In this document: positions 28,071 through 35,804 of the stretch, one piece after another | Layout: each line of letters opens with the position of its first letter | Numbering within the stretch: the stretch's first letter is position 1 | NCBI RefSeq assembly: GCF_000724545.1 | Contig: NZ_JHBV01000024.1 | Coordinates: 62,001 to 126,000 of the forward strand | Reading direction: 5' to 3' | Source of the DNA: Aureispira sp. CCB-QB1 | GTDB lineage: Bacteria > Bacteroidota > Bacteroidia > Chitinophagales > Saprospiraceae | DNA: 64,000 nucleotides | Notes under the pieces: model-generated | What the model saw: the letters and a program-made list of their open reading frames with translations, nothing else | Told to the model about the DNA's origin: nothing | Databases searched by the model: none | Translations under genes and position numbers: made by a program

Positions 28071-28118
28071 AGAAAAATGGTCAATTTTTTATCCCCCTTT
28101 AATAAGCAATATTTTAAT

Positions 28119-28299
28119 ATATAAAACCGTACAGATGTTATTTTTTAAGAATAAAAACAGAATCTACTCCAAAAAAAAGCTTATCCCCTGCTTTGCAGGG
28201 GCATATTGGAGCTTGGAAAATCGGGATGGCTTGTATTAGTAGTACAAAAGAATAAGCCTACAAAGAATACGTCCGCATTTGTCAGTTGTGACGAAGGAA
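28119..28299. repeat. Direct repeat A flanking effector/immunity cassette
   Basis: 181 bases matching repeat B at 31828-32005. The last 99 bases (28201-28299 against 31907-32005) differ at one position only. It includes a hairpin, CCCCTGC-TTT-GCAGGGG, whose stem is changed but still paired in repeat B. Just after it, GCATTTGTC (28275-28283) pairs with GACAAATGC (28309-28317). The block from 28300 to 28516 holds further degenerate repeat-like sequence, including a stretch at 28395-28480 similar to the spacer between the two immunity genes. There is no gene in it. Confidence 0.85.
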
Positions 28300-28516
28300 C
28301 AATCATTCGACAAATGCAGTATTCGAGTATGAACGCAGTGAACGAGATGCGCTTATGCTGGTAGCACAAAACTAAGCATAAAGCTACGCTGCTAATATAA
28401 TACGGCTACGGTATAATCATCTCAGTTATGATTATCAAAAAAATTCCTACGATACTGCTTACTTTCTTCTAAATATTAGACATTATCACGAATTAAAACG
28501 TACGGGATAGTGTCTA

Positions 28517-28891
28517 TTACACAATAACAATTAAATAATTATCAAGGTTATTATTGTCTGAAAAATCTGATAAATATTTCTTACTATCTTTCAAATTTTC
28601 AATAAATTGGAGGTAAAGTGTTTCATCAATAGGATAGTTAAATCTCTTTTTTTTGTCTTCTAATGGCATATTTTCTAAAGCCATAATAACATATTCTATT
28701 CTCTCTAAGAAAGAAGTAATGTTTTTTTTATCTAAATCTATTCCTTCTCCAATTTCATAGTCAAAATCTTGTAGTTTTTCATCAGAAGATTCTTCACAAA
28801 GAAATTTCAAAGCAGGAGTTCTGCAAAATCCTCTATTCGCAACTAATTCATTTGTATTTTTATTGTGAATTGCTATATCTACACGACTCAT
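28517..28891 (-). CDS. Putative immunity protein, paralogue 2
   Basis: 124 residues, small, acidic and cytosolic in character. It is clearly related to the product of the next gene upstream (29001-29372). Both share an opening S/N-K-NT-(D/N)-E pattern, a C-rich short loop, the LQDFDY motif with an acidic stretch and LDK(K/E)NI, a helix with R-I-(E/Q)-YVI, a K-x-YL segment, and a final NNNxxxYxI strand. I recognise no named family. Position directly after the effector gene and a duplicated neighbour are the classic layout of immunity genes, so I infer this role. Confidence 0.65.
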   Translation of the reverse strand: MSRVDIAIHNKNTNELVANRGFCRTPALKFLCEESSDEKLQDFDYEIGEGIDLDKKNITSFLERIEYVIMALENMPLEDKKKRFNYPIDETLYLQFIENLKDSKKYLSDFSDNNNLDNYLIVIV

Positions 28892-29000
28892 AATATGGTT
28901 ATGGTATAATCATTACATTATAATTATCTAAGATACTGCTTATTTCTAATAAAGCATAAGCAAAAATACGAGCTTTTGTGAGTTGTATTATAAAACAATG

Positions 29001-29372
29001 TTAAGATACTTCTATTACATACTCTTCAATATTATTATTTACAATGAAGTTCTCTAGATACTTTTTCCCTGTTTCTAGGCGTTTAATAAAATAGTTGAAA
29101 ATATCTTCATTATATGAATCAAATGATTCAAGACGTTTATCGTTGGGAATATCCTTTAGATACTTAATTACGTATTGTATTCTATTTAAGAAGTCATCAA
29201 TATTTTCTTTATCTAAAGAAAGACCCATGTTGAGATCATAATCGAAATCTTGAAGTATATCATCCAAAGAATTTTCACAATAAGATTCTAAAGAGGAATC
29301 TCTGCATAGAGGTGTTAGACCTACAAATTCATCTGTATTTTTTTTACTAATGCTTATATGAATTGATCCCAT
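29001..29372 (-). CDS. Putative immunity protein, paralogue 1
   Basis: 123 residues, the closest gene after the effector (nine bases between its start and the effector's end), so it is almost certainly co-transcribed. It shares the LQDFDY-x(6)-LDKENI core and the KKYL and NNN(I/L) ends with the second paralogue at 28517-28891, at roughly one-third to one-half identity by eye. There is no signal peptide, so it should act in the cytosol, which suits protection against a nuclease-type toxin. The immunity role is inferred from position and duplication. Confidence 0.65.
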   Translation of the reverse strand: MGSIHISISKKNTDEFVGLTPLCRDSSLESYCENSLDDILQDFDYDLNMGLSLDKENIDDFLNRIQYVIKYLKDIPNDKRLESFDSYNEDIFNYFIKRLETGKKYLENFIVNNNIEEYVIEVS

Positions 29373-29381
29373 AATTTATTT

Positions 29382-31772
29382 TTATTTATATTCTACATGA
29401 ATTGTCCAATCAGGATAATCTTCTTTTAGCTGATCTATTGTTTCTTCAATTTTAGTTTTTAGTTTTCCATCATAAGCATCTTCTGTTGCTCTTAACTTAT
29501 ACTTGATAGATTTAATTTGTTGAATATCGGAAATATCGGGTAGGTAAGGTGATGAAAGTTTGTCTGTAGTATCATAAAATACGTGGTCAGACTTATTTTC
29601 AATGAAATCAATTTTTTTCTTTGCATTTTTGTATAAGTTTTTATTAATCCAATTATCAATTGCAACATCTATACCTCTAGGATTTCTGTCAAAACCCTTA
29701 GCATTTTTGTCTTCAACAATAACTTTATTCTTAATATCAACTCTATCTAATTCTAGTAAATGAGCTTTATCATCTGTTCTAATCCTTTGACCACGATAAA
29801 TACCTCTATCAGCATCTCGTTTAAATAAATTGTTTCGTTCTTCATCACTCATTCTTCCTAGGTCATGCTCATCCAGTTGGTCGTCTGCTTTATTTTTATT
29901 TATTTTTTTGTCTAATTCATTTCCTCCTACTCCATCTTTATCACCATCCATCCGCATATTTTGCGGGCGGTCATTGTCTATTAGATCATTCCGTTTCATA
30001 TTAAATGGTACACCATCAATAGTACTTAATTGGGGCATTAAATTGGGGTCTATTCCATCCAATAAGTGTTGAGCAGCAATTGCTAAATCATCTCCAAAAC
30101 GACCAACTGTATTCTTAATTTTACTAGAAGCTGCTATTATTTTTGCCCCTACTCCTGCGGCTTTAATTGCATTAACAGCCCCTACTGTAAAGATAGCTAA
30201 AATTACTTCAAATGCAATCATTCCTACGCCTTTCCCTATCGCTCTACCTTGTTCAAAAGGCGATTTTTGTTTGAACTCTTGCCACCAAGTATCTGCTGTT
30301 TGAGGTAGGTTTTTAATGAACTCCCAAATAGCCGATATGATTTCTCCTAATTTACTAGCTAAAGTACCTTGGAAATAAGATTTAACAACATCCCAAATCA
30401 TTTGAAGCAAGTCAGGAACGGCTTGTAATGTGCCAACTAAACCATCCCATAAGCCCTCTAGTAAACCAACACTATACCCTCCATACATATGGAGAAAATC
30501 AATTGCTCCTTGAAATTGATCTTTTATAGAACCTGAACTAACTAAGCCTGCTTCTTTCATCTGTAAAATCAAGGCTTCACTAGGCAACATGATATTCATT
30601 TCTGAACGAATACCAATGTTTTGATAAATACTTCTTGCTTCTTCTTCGGTAGAATTTAGTAGCATTCGTTCCCACCAAGATAAGGTATGTTCTTCTTCTT
30701 TGTAGTAAATAGCAGAACGACCATCATTCATAAAAGCAATGGCTTGTATAATCAGTCGAGCATCATGTTCCTGTACAAAACTACTGCCATATCTATCTTG
30801 TACAACATCCCCTAAATTCTTTTGATCTTGGCTAATCATAGTTAATTCAGATTGTGCCAAATTTGGGGCTGTGGCAGTAGTTCCTTGAGTGACATAATTT
30901 GAATTTATCCAACCTTCTCTACCGTCAGTTGTTTGTATCAATGACCAACTAGATTCATAAGCATATTCTCCAACTAAGGTTACATCTGTATCATAATGGA
31001 GGGTAAACTTCATTTTAGATTCCTTGGTTGGGTCTGAATAAATACGAACGCCACTCACCTCTTGGTTATGATGTATTCCTTTATCTTCGCTTTGATCTTG
31101 ATGAGTTAATGTCTGTTGTCCTTGAGCAATAGCTAAGTCATTAGCCGTAGCAGATATTTTGGCAGGGCGGTTAATTTCCTCTTGCACTTCAAAACCTTCA
31201 ACACGTTCTACTTTACTTCCTTCTTCATTAATAACAATTCTAGGAAAACTATATTGATCTAAAGCTAATAAGGTTTGTCGTCCAAAATCTCCATCATTTC
31301 CTAAGCCCTCTTCTTGTTGAAATTTCTTAACTAAAGTAATCGTTTGTTTTCCATAAATTCCATATTGCCCAATAGTTGCCTGTGGATATAATTTTTTCAA
31401 GGCTTGCTGAATAGCAAAAACACCTTCTCCACTTGAACCTTTTGTGAAATGATCTTGTGGATTTACTAAAAGGCTTCGGAGTCGTTGATGTTGTTTGAAT
31501 AAAGGAGATTTTAAAGTAGGGGGAGGATTAGAGTTATTCGATGTTGAAGCAGTTGTATTGGTTTCTTCTTCTGTATTTAGTCCTGCTATCCATTCTATCA
31601 TAGCAAGATTATCTAAACTATTATCTGCGATATCTTGAAGTTTTCTAGCTTCAATAGCTTCTGGACTATTATCTACAAATTCTTGCTCTTTATTGGTATT
31701 ATTTTGTTGAACAGTTTGTTGGTTAATACTTTCTTTTTCTTGTCCTTCTTTATAATACTTCTCTAAGCCCAT
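29382..31772 (-). CDS. Modular toxin, candidate CIS effector
   Basis: 796 residues, no signal peptide. Residues 32-53 read FVDNSPEAIEARKLQ with a following ADNS; this DNxPEA-x(4)-KLQ-x(3)-ADNS motif is widespread at the start of eCIS-associated cargo proteins in Bacteroidota. Then come a peptidoglycan-binding-like domain (107-172), an SH3-like domain (about 239-297), a long Trp/Gly-rich amphipathic region (420-550), and a charged linker. The last 150 residues look like a toxin tip. Its ELDRVD (674-679) and VIVEDKN (684-690) fit the ExD...ExK-type core of PD-(D/E)XK nucleases, though I cannot prove the fold. Two immunity-like genes follow at once. It is probably delivered by a contractile injection system whose ATPase and tape measure lie 6-13 kb away. 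Confidence 0.75.
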   Translation of the reverse strand: MGLEKYYKEGQEKESINQQTVQQNNTNKEQEFVDNSPEAIEARKLQDIADNSLDNLAMIEWIAGLNTEEETNTTASTSNNSNPPPTLKSPLFKQHQRLRSLLVNPQDHFTKGSSGEGVFAIQQALKKLYPQATIGQYGIYGKQTITLVKKFQQEEGLGNDGDFGRQTLLALDQYSFPRIVINEEGSKVERVEGFEVQEEINRPAKISATANDLAIAQGQQTLTHQDQSEDKGIHHNQEVSGVRIYSDPTKESKMKFTLHYDTDVTLVGEYAYESSWSLIQTTDGREGWINSNYVTQGTTATAPNLAQSELTMISQDQKNLGDVVQDRYGSSFVQEHDARLIIQAIAFMNDGRSAIYYKEEEHTLSWWERMLLNSTEEEARSIYQNIGIRSEMNIMLPSEALILQMKEAGLVSSGSIKDQFQGAIDFLHMYGGYSVGLLEGLWDGLVGTLQAVPDLLQMIWDVVKSYFQGTLASKLGEIISAIWEFIKNLPQTADTWWQEFKQKSPFEQGRAIGKGVGMIAFEVILAIFTVGAVNAIKAAGVGAKIIAASSKIKNTVGRFGDDLAIAAQHLLDGIDPNLMPQLSTIDGVPFNMKRNDLIDNDRPQNMRMDGDKDGVGGNELDKKINKNKADDQLDEHDLGRMSDEERNNLFKRDADRGIYRGQRIRTDDKAHLLELDRVDIKNKVIVEDKNAKGFDRNPRGIDVAIDNWINKNLYKNAKKKIDFIENKSDHVFYDTTDKLSSPYLPDISDIQQIKSIKYKLRATEDAYDGKLKTKIEETIDQLKEDYPDWTIHVEYK

Positions 31773-31827
31773 TATGTCATGCGTTTTATGTTCTAGTCAT
31801 TTTATTCCACATTCAAATTACTAAAAA

Positions 31828-32005
31828 ATATAAAACCGTACAAATTTTATTTTTTAAGAATAAAACAAAGTCTACCCCGAAAAGAGCTTATGCCCTACTT
31901 TGAAGGGCATATTGGAGCTTGGAAAATCGGGATGGCTTGTACTAGTAGTACAAAAGAATAAGCCTACAAAGAATACGTCCGCATTTGTCAGTTGTGACGA
32001 AGGAA
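31828..32005. repeat. Direct repeat B flanking effector/immunity cassette
   Basis: 178 bases, same orientation as repeat A at 28119-28299. The shared part starts at ATATAAAACCGTA and ends at GACGAAGGAA. In the variable hairpin the stem is TGCCCT with AGGGCA, where A has CCCCTGC with GCAGGGG. The change keeps base-pairing. It lies just upstream of the effector start and includes no real gene, although an open frame at 31900-32133 crosses it. The rest of 31773-32088 shows nothing else. Confidence 0.85.
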
Positions 32006-32088
32006 TTGTTTACGAAGCACTACATAGTAATACCATAGCTAACTATTATAGAAATGGTAATATGCTTTCCTATCTAATCTATACTTCC

Positions 32089-32415
32089 TTAAGCTTTTTC
32101 CCCATAAGGATAGAAACTCCCCCATGCAAATAAGGCTCCTGTTGCCAATCGTTTAAATAGAGCTATTTTTTCTGCGGCGACAGGATCACTTTCGTCCTTA
32201 GGTACATCGTACTCAATTTCAACATTATCAAGACTCAACACTTGGAAATTGTTTTGGCGAAAAATAGCAATTACTTTTGCTTCAAATTCTTCTGCATCAT
32301 TTGCCCTAATCGCAATGTACGTTTGTGCTCCATCTCCATTTCCAACGCTTCTGTTGACCCCCATGTTTTTTACATGTGCCAGCCCTATCCATATATCTTG
32401 ATCTTTTTTTGCCAT
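32089..32415 (-). CDS. Small soluble protein of unknown function
   Basis: 108 residues starting MAKKDQDIWIGLAHV, with YIAIRANDAEEFEAKV and a C-terminal LFAWGSFYPYGEKA. It has no signal, membrane segment or recognised domain. It lies between repeat B and a long C tract. Size and neighbourhood would allow an immunity role for another, lost or remote effector, but I cannot show it. Similarity to the two immunity-like paralogues is not evident. Confidence 0.5.
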   Translation of the reverse strand: MAKKDQDIWIGLAHVKNMGVNRSVGNGDGAQTYIAIRANDAEEFEAKVIAIFRQNNFQVLSLDNVEIEYDVPKDESDPVAAEKIALFKRLATGALFAWGSFYPYGEKA

Positions 32416-32445
32416 ATCATTTTATCTTTTTTAGATTAATACTTA

Positions 32446-32466
32446 GCTCTGCTGTTACTCCGTGGT
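32446..32466. repeat. Dispersed palindromic repeat, diverged copy
   Basis: Read on the minus strand it contains ACCACGGAGTAACAGCAG, close to ACCACGAAGTAACAGCGC at 60350-60367. Confidence 0.4.
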
Positions 32467-32489
32467 TATGGATTTTTATTTATCAACCT

Positions 32490-32499
32490 CCCCCCCCCC
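32490..32499. repeat. Ten-base poly-C tract
   Basis: Homopolymer of ten C in an AT-rich intergenic region, about 75 bases upstream of the minus-strand gene ending at 32415. Such tracts slip during replication. In this position it could tune promoter spacing, but may also be neutral or a sequencing weak spot. Confidence 0.7.
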
Positions 32500-32561
32500 G
32501 AAGTTCGTGCAAATGAAGTTACAAAATATCCTATAGAAGATGCTGTATTTAGAAAAAAAAT

Positions 32562-32598
32562 CCCACACCAGTAACCAATTAATGGTTACCAATGTGGG
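32562..32598 (-). terminator. Terminator of T9SS-secreted protein gene
   Basis: Hairpin with a two-part stem: CCCACA with TGTGGG, and GTAACCA with TGGTTAC. On the minus strand it is followed by a run of eight T. It lies about 110 bases after the stop at 32712. Confidence 0.75.
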
Positions 32599-32711
32599 CA
32601 TACACCTCTTGTACTGTACTTAATCAAATGATCATCCGCTAAAACCAAACTATGGCAGCAAAATCAAATTAATTCTAAGGTAATGAACAAACTACTGTAC
32701 ACAATCAAAAT

Positions 32712-35639
32712 TTATTGTGCTACAATTTTTCCAGAACTAATAGCTTCACCATTTCCTAATAATTTAAACACATAAACACCCTTTTCTAAATTATTTCGAG
32801 GCAATTCTATCTGATTCGTGGCATCTTTTGACAACGTTGCTACTTGTCGTCCCATAACATCGTAAACAACTAAAGTCAAATTATCATACTCAGCTCCTTC
32901 CACTTCAATAGTTGTTCCGTAAGTAAATGGATTAGGATAAGCATTGACCGTTACCTGTGGTGCATCTTCTAAAGGCACAACCGTTAAGATGTAAAAATTC
33001 ACTCCAATTTCATGGTAAGTAGTATTCGTACGCACTGGAGCATTCAAATCAAAGTAGATATCAGCAAAATTATTGATAATTGTTCCTGATGGATTATTGG
33101 CGTTCTGCTGGATTCGGAATTTCACAAAACCATGAGATGCTGGTTCGTTGACATTACTATCTGGCAGCATGATATAATCAAATTTTACTTCTAGTATTCC
33201 ATTTCCTTTCAAGCTCCAAGTATAAGGATGACTAGCACTAGTTACCTGAATACTTGATGGGTCCAAATGTGGCGATAAAGTATCGATCAAGGTAACAAAG
33301 AAAGCAGTATCTGTTCCTGTATTTTGAAAATTAATCTGATAATCTATGTACTGATTAGGGGCAATATAATGCGATGAATTGTACCCTGCTGGTTGTGCTT
33401 CTTTGTTGTTCGGATCGTAAGAACCGTTGTTTTGTCGACAGCTAATAGCTCTAAAAGTAGGTGAGTGACCATTTGGAAATTGAGTAGGATAACCAACATT
33501 AAACAAACCACTTCCGTCTGGCACACAGCCCTCTACAAAAGCGCTGACAATCGGATCTGAAACAGTCCAAGGAATACCAGACTCTTGTTCTACTTCAATT
33601 CTATAAAACTTTCTTGGTAATGCGGGCACAGAAACAACAGCTGTACCTCCATTTGGAACGTTTACCGTACCTGTTCTCATAATAATATTATCTTCAAACA
33701 CCCAATACGTTCTAGGGGTAAGCGTGCTAGCTGAACTCATATTTTCGATTACAAAAAAGACACTATCATTCTGACACTTTCCTTCCACATCTAGCAGCAT
33801 ACCTGTCCAATTGTTGGGCAGACACAAAGAATCAGGTGTAATCGAAACTTCAATACAATGCGTTTGTCCTAAGATAGCTGAAGTATCTACTTGAACAGTA
33901 ATATTAATGGTACCACATTCGCCAACCTCTACTGTTCCTACATTAAAGACGTACGTATCTCCTACTTGACTAACTGGCGCTTGAGAAAACCCTAGTATAT
34001 TTAGAAACGAATCTAACTCAACAGTTACTTCTACGTTTTGAGCACTATCCGTTCCTGTATTACAATACTCTACGGTGTAAACACTTGGCATAATTGCTCT
34101 TAAAGCAGGTACAGAAGCATCGACCTCCATAACAGGACAAGAAATAGTTGCTTCTAGAGCAAAATCTATCGTATCATAAGATTGAGCGATAATTGTTCCT
34201 GAATTTTGAGGGCAATTCAAATCATAATACGGATGCAAGTTTGGAATTGTCACTGTGTATGCTCCTGGCTGACATGGAATAACATAGTGTCCAGCAGTAT
34301 CTGTAGTAGCATAATAATTAAAATTTGTTGCCCCATTTAAAGAGGCTTGTACAACAATACCCGCCAAGTTAATATCTCCTATTGTTTGCGTACAACTCAC
34401 ATCAGCATCTTGATAAACGGTTCCTTCGATGTGTCCACCTAAATAATTTCCAAGACTATCGGTTAAGATAACATACATCTCATCTCCCCCCATGCCATAA
34501 GCATCGGTTTGCCCTACTACAATGATTTGACCATTCGCTGTCTCTTGAAGATCGTATCCATAATCTCCATTGAATGTTCTAGTCCAAACCAAATCTCCCG
34601 CAGCGTCTCTTTTTTCTAAAATAAAGTGATAATCAAATCCTACAAATCCTTGTCCAGTATTAAAAATAGCTTCTTGTTCTGTTCCTGTCACGATATAGCC
34701 ACTATCTGCCGTAGGATAAACAGCATAAAAGGACTTGTTAGGCATTCCTATCCCCAAAGAATTAGCCATCCATATAGCAGAACCTGTTGCACTTAATTTT
34801 AACATCAAACCATTATAAGGAGCATTAGGAGCGTGTTGGCTTAGGGTCTGACCTACTACGATATAGTTGCCATCTAGTGTTTCTTGTATATCATGGATAT
34901 TGGTATGATAACCTATTGCTGCACGATATGTCCAAAGTGTATCTCCATTCATATCTGTTTTTACAATCCCACAAATATTTACGCCCGACTGCTCATAAAT
35001 TCCTCCTAAAATATAGCCTCCATCTATTGTTTGACGTACCACTTTTGCTTCTCCTCCTCCATCTCCATATGTTTTTGTCCATGAGGCATTTCCATTGGCA
35101 TCCGTTTTTATTAGATATGTATTTACAGATGGGTAGTTTCCTCTTCCTCCTATTATGTAACCGCCATCGGTTGTTTGTTGTACCGAGTATGCATTATCAT
35201 AAGCACCAAAACTATTATAACTTTTTGTCCAAAGCGTATCTCCGTTTGCATCTGTTTTTACTAGAAAAATATTTTCTGAAGATACTCCAGATGGCATTCT
35301 TCTTTGTCCAGCTAAGATGTATCCACCATCTGATGTTTGTTGAAGGGCATTAATTTCTTCTTCCCAAACACTTTGCCCATACGTTCTTGTCCACAAGGTA
35401 TCTCCCAAAGCATCTAGTTTCACCAAATACATATCAGCATCACTCCCACCAAAACTATTGGTATATCCTCCTACAATATATCCTCCATTGGTTGTTTGTT
35501 GTACTGATTTTGCAGATTCGTTGCCTGCTCCTCCATAAACTCGTTCCCATGTCTGTTGACCAAAGCTAGCTGTGTGACTAAGACAGCTGCATAAAATTAG
35601 CAAACAGATCGATTTCCATTTTTGATTAATTAATCTCAT
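32712..35639 (-). CDS. T9SS-secreted propeller-repeat and SdrD/DUF11-type protein
   Basis: 975 residues. The signal peptide is followed (about 30-420) by seven or so repeats of the form GGYIVGG...D...LVK-DA-GD-TLWTRTYG, typical of secreted propeller-like proteins. Residues about 430-640 carry Cys-rich SdrD-B-like and DUF11-like modules (GTVYQDADVSC, YTVEYCNTGTDSAQNVEV). Residues 750-870 carry the DPNNKEAQPAG/DYQINFQNTGTDTAFFVTLIDTL block (DUF7619 type), and the end has the T9SS sorting tail, YPNPFT with a final KIVAQ. It is therefore exported to the surface or outside. Its second half is paralogous to 39559-41325. It is divergent from the helical gene at 35805, and a terminator follows. Confidence 0.85.
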   Translation of the reverse strand: MRLINQKWKSICLLILCSCLSHTASFGQQTWERVYGGAGNESAKSVQQTTNGGYIVGGYTNSFGGSDADMYLVKLDALGDTLWTRTYGQSVWEEEINALQQTSDGGYILAGQRRMPSGVSSENIFLVKTDANGDTLWTKSYNSFGAYDNAYSVQQTTDGGYIIGGRGNYPSVNTYLIKTDANGNASWTKTYGDGGGEAKVVRQTIDGGYILGGIYEQSGVNICGIVKTDMNGDTLWTYRAAIGYHTNIHDIQETLDGNYIVVGQTLSQHAPNAPYNGLMLKLSATGSAIWMANSLGIGMPNKSFYAVYPTADSGYIVTGTEQEAIFNTGQGFVGFDYHFILEKRDAAGDLVWTRTFNGDYGYDLQETANGQIIVVGQTDAYGMGGDEMYVILTDSLGNYLGGHIEGTVYQDADVSCTQTIGDINLAGIVVQASLNGATNFNYYATTDTAGHYVIPCQPGAYTVTIPNLHPYYDLNCPQNSGTIIAQSYDTIDFALEATISCPVMEVDASVPALRAIMPSVYTVEYCNTGTDSAQNVEVTVELDSFLNILGFSQAPVSQVGDTYVFNVGTVEVGECGTINITVQVDTSAILGQTHCIEVSITPDSLCLPNNWTGMLLDVEGKCQNDSVFFVIENMSSASTLTPRTYWVFEDNIIMRTGTVNVPNGGTAVVSVPALPRKFYRIEVEQESGIPWTVSDPIVSAFVEGCVPDGSGLFNVGYPTQFPNGHSPTFRAISCRQNNGSYDPNNKEAQPAGYNSSHYIAPNQYIDYQINFQNTGTDTAFFVTLIDTLSPHLDPSSIQVTSASHPYTWSLKGNGILEVKFDYIMLPDSNVNEPASHGFVKFRIQQNANNPSGTIINNFADIYFDLNAPVRTNTTYHEIGVNFYILTVVPLEDAPQVTVNAYPNPFTYGTTIEVEGAEYDNLTLVVYDVMGRQVATLSKDATNQIELPRNNLEKGVYVFKLLGNGEAISSGKIVAQ

Positions 35640-35745
35640 ATTGTAACTTAATTTTTAGTTTTTTAATCATTGACTATTGATTGATAATTACTAGTATCGA
35701 GTACTCTTCAACTGTTTAATCCAAAGATAAAGTTATAATCAAACG

Positions 35746-35804
35746 AATAAAAAAACATTATTACCTATTTATCAGAAATCAAATGTATTTTTTACCTTTA
35801 CAAA
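35746..35804 (+). promoter_or_regulatory. Promoter region of helical gene, copy 1
   Basis: AATAAAAAAACATTATT (35746-35762) and a later ATTTATCA block are shared with the region before 41615, at the same distance from the ATG. A -7-like TACCTTTA (35793-35800) ends four bases before the ATG, so the mRNA is probably leaderless or nearly so. Confidence 0.5.

Noticed and set aside
28181-28369. Open frame of 62 codons on the minus strand across repeat A
   Set aside because: Same reason: generated by the repeat, not conserved in copy B.
31900-32133. Open frame of 77 codons on the plus strand across repeat B
   Set aside because: It lies mostly within the repeat; the matching frame in repeat A diverges after the shared part, and no start signal or domain is seen.
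34877-35353. 158-codon frame on the plus strand inside the T9SS gene
   Set aside because: Antisense to well-supported repeats of the secreted protein; its Leu/His/Phe-rich composition is the mirror of the repeat codons.
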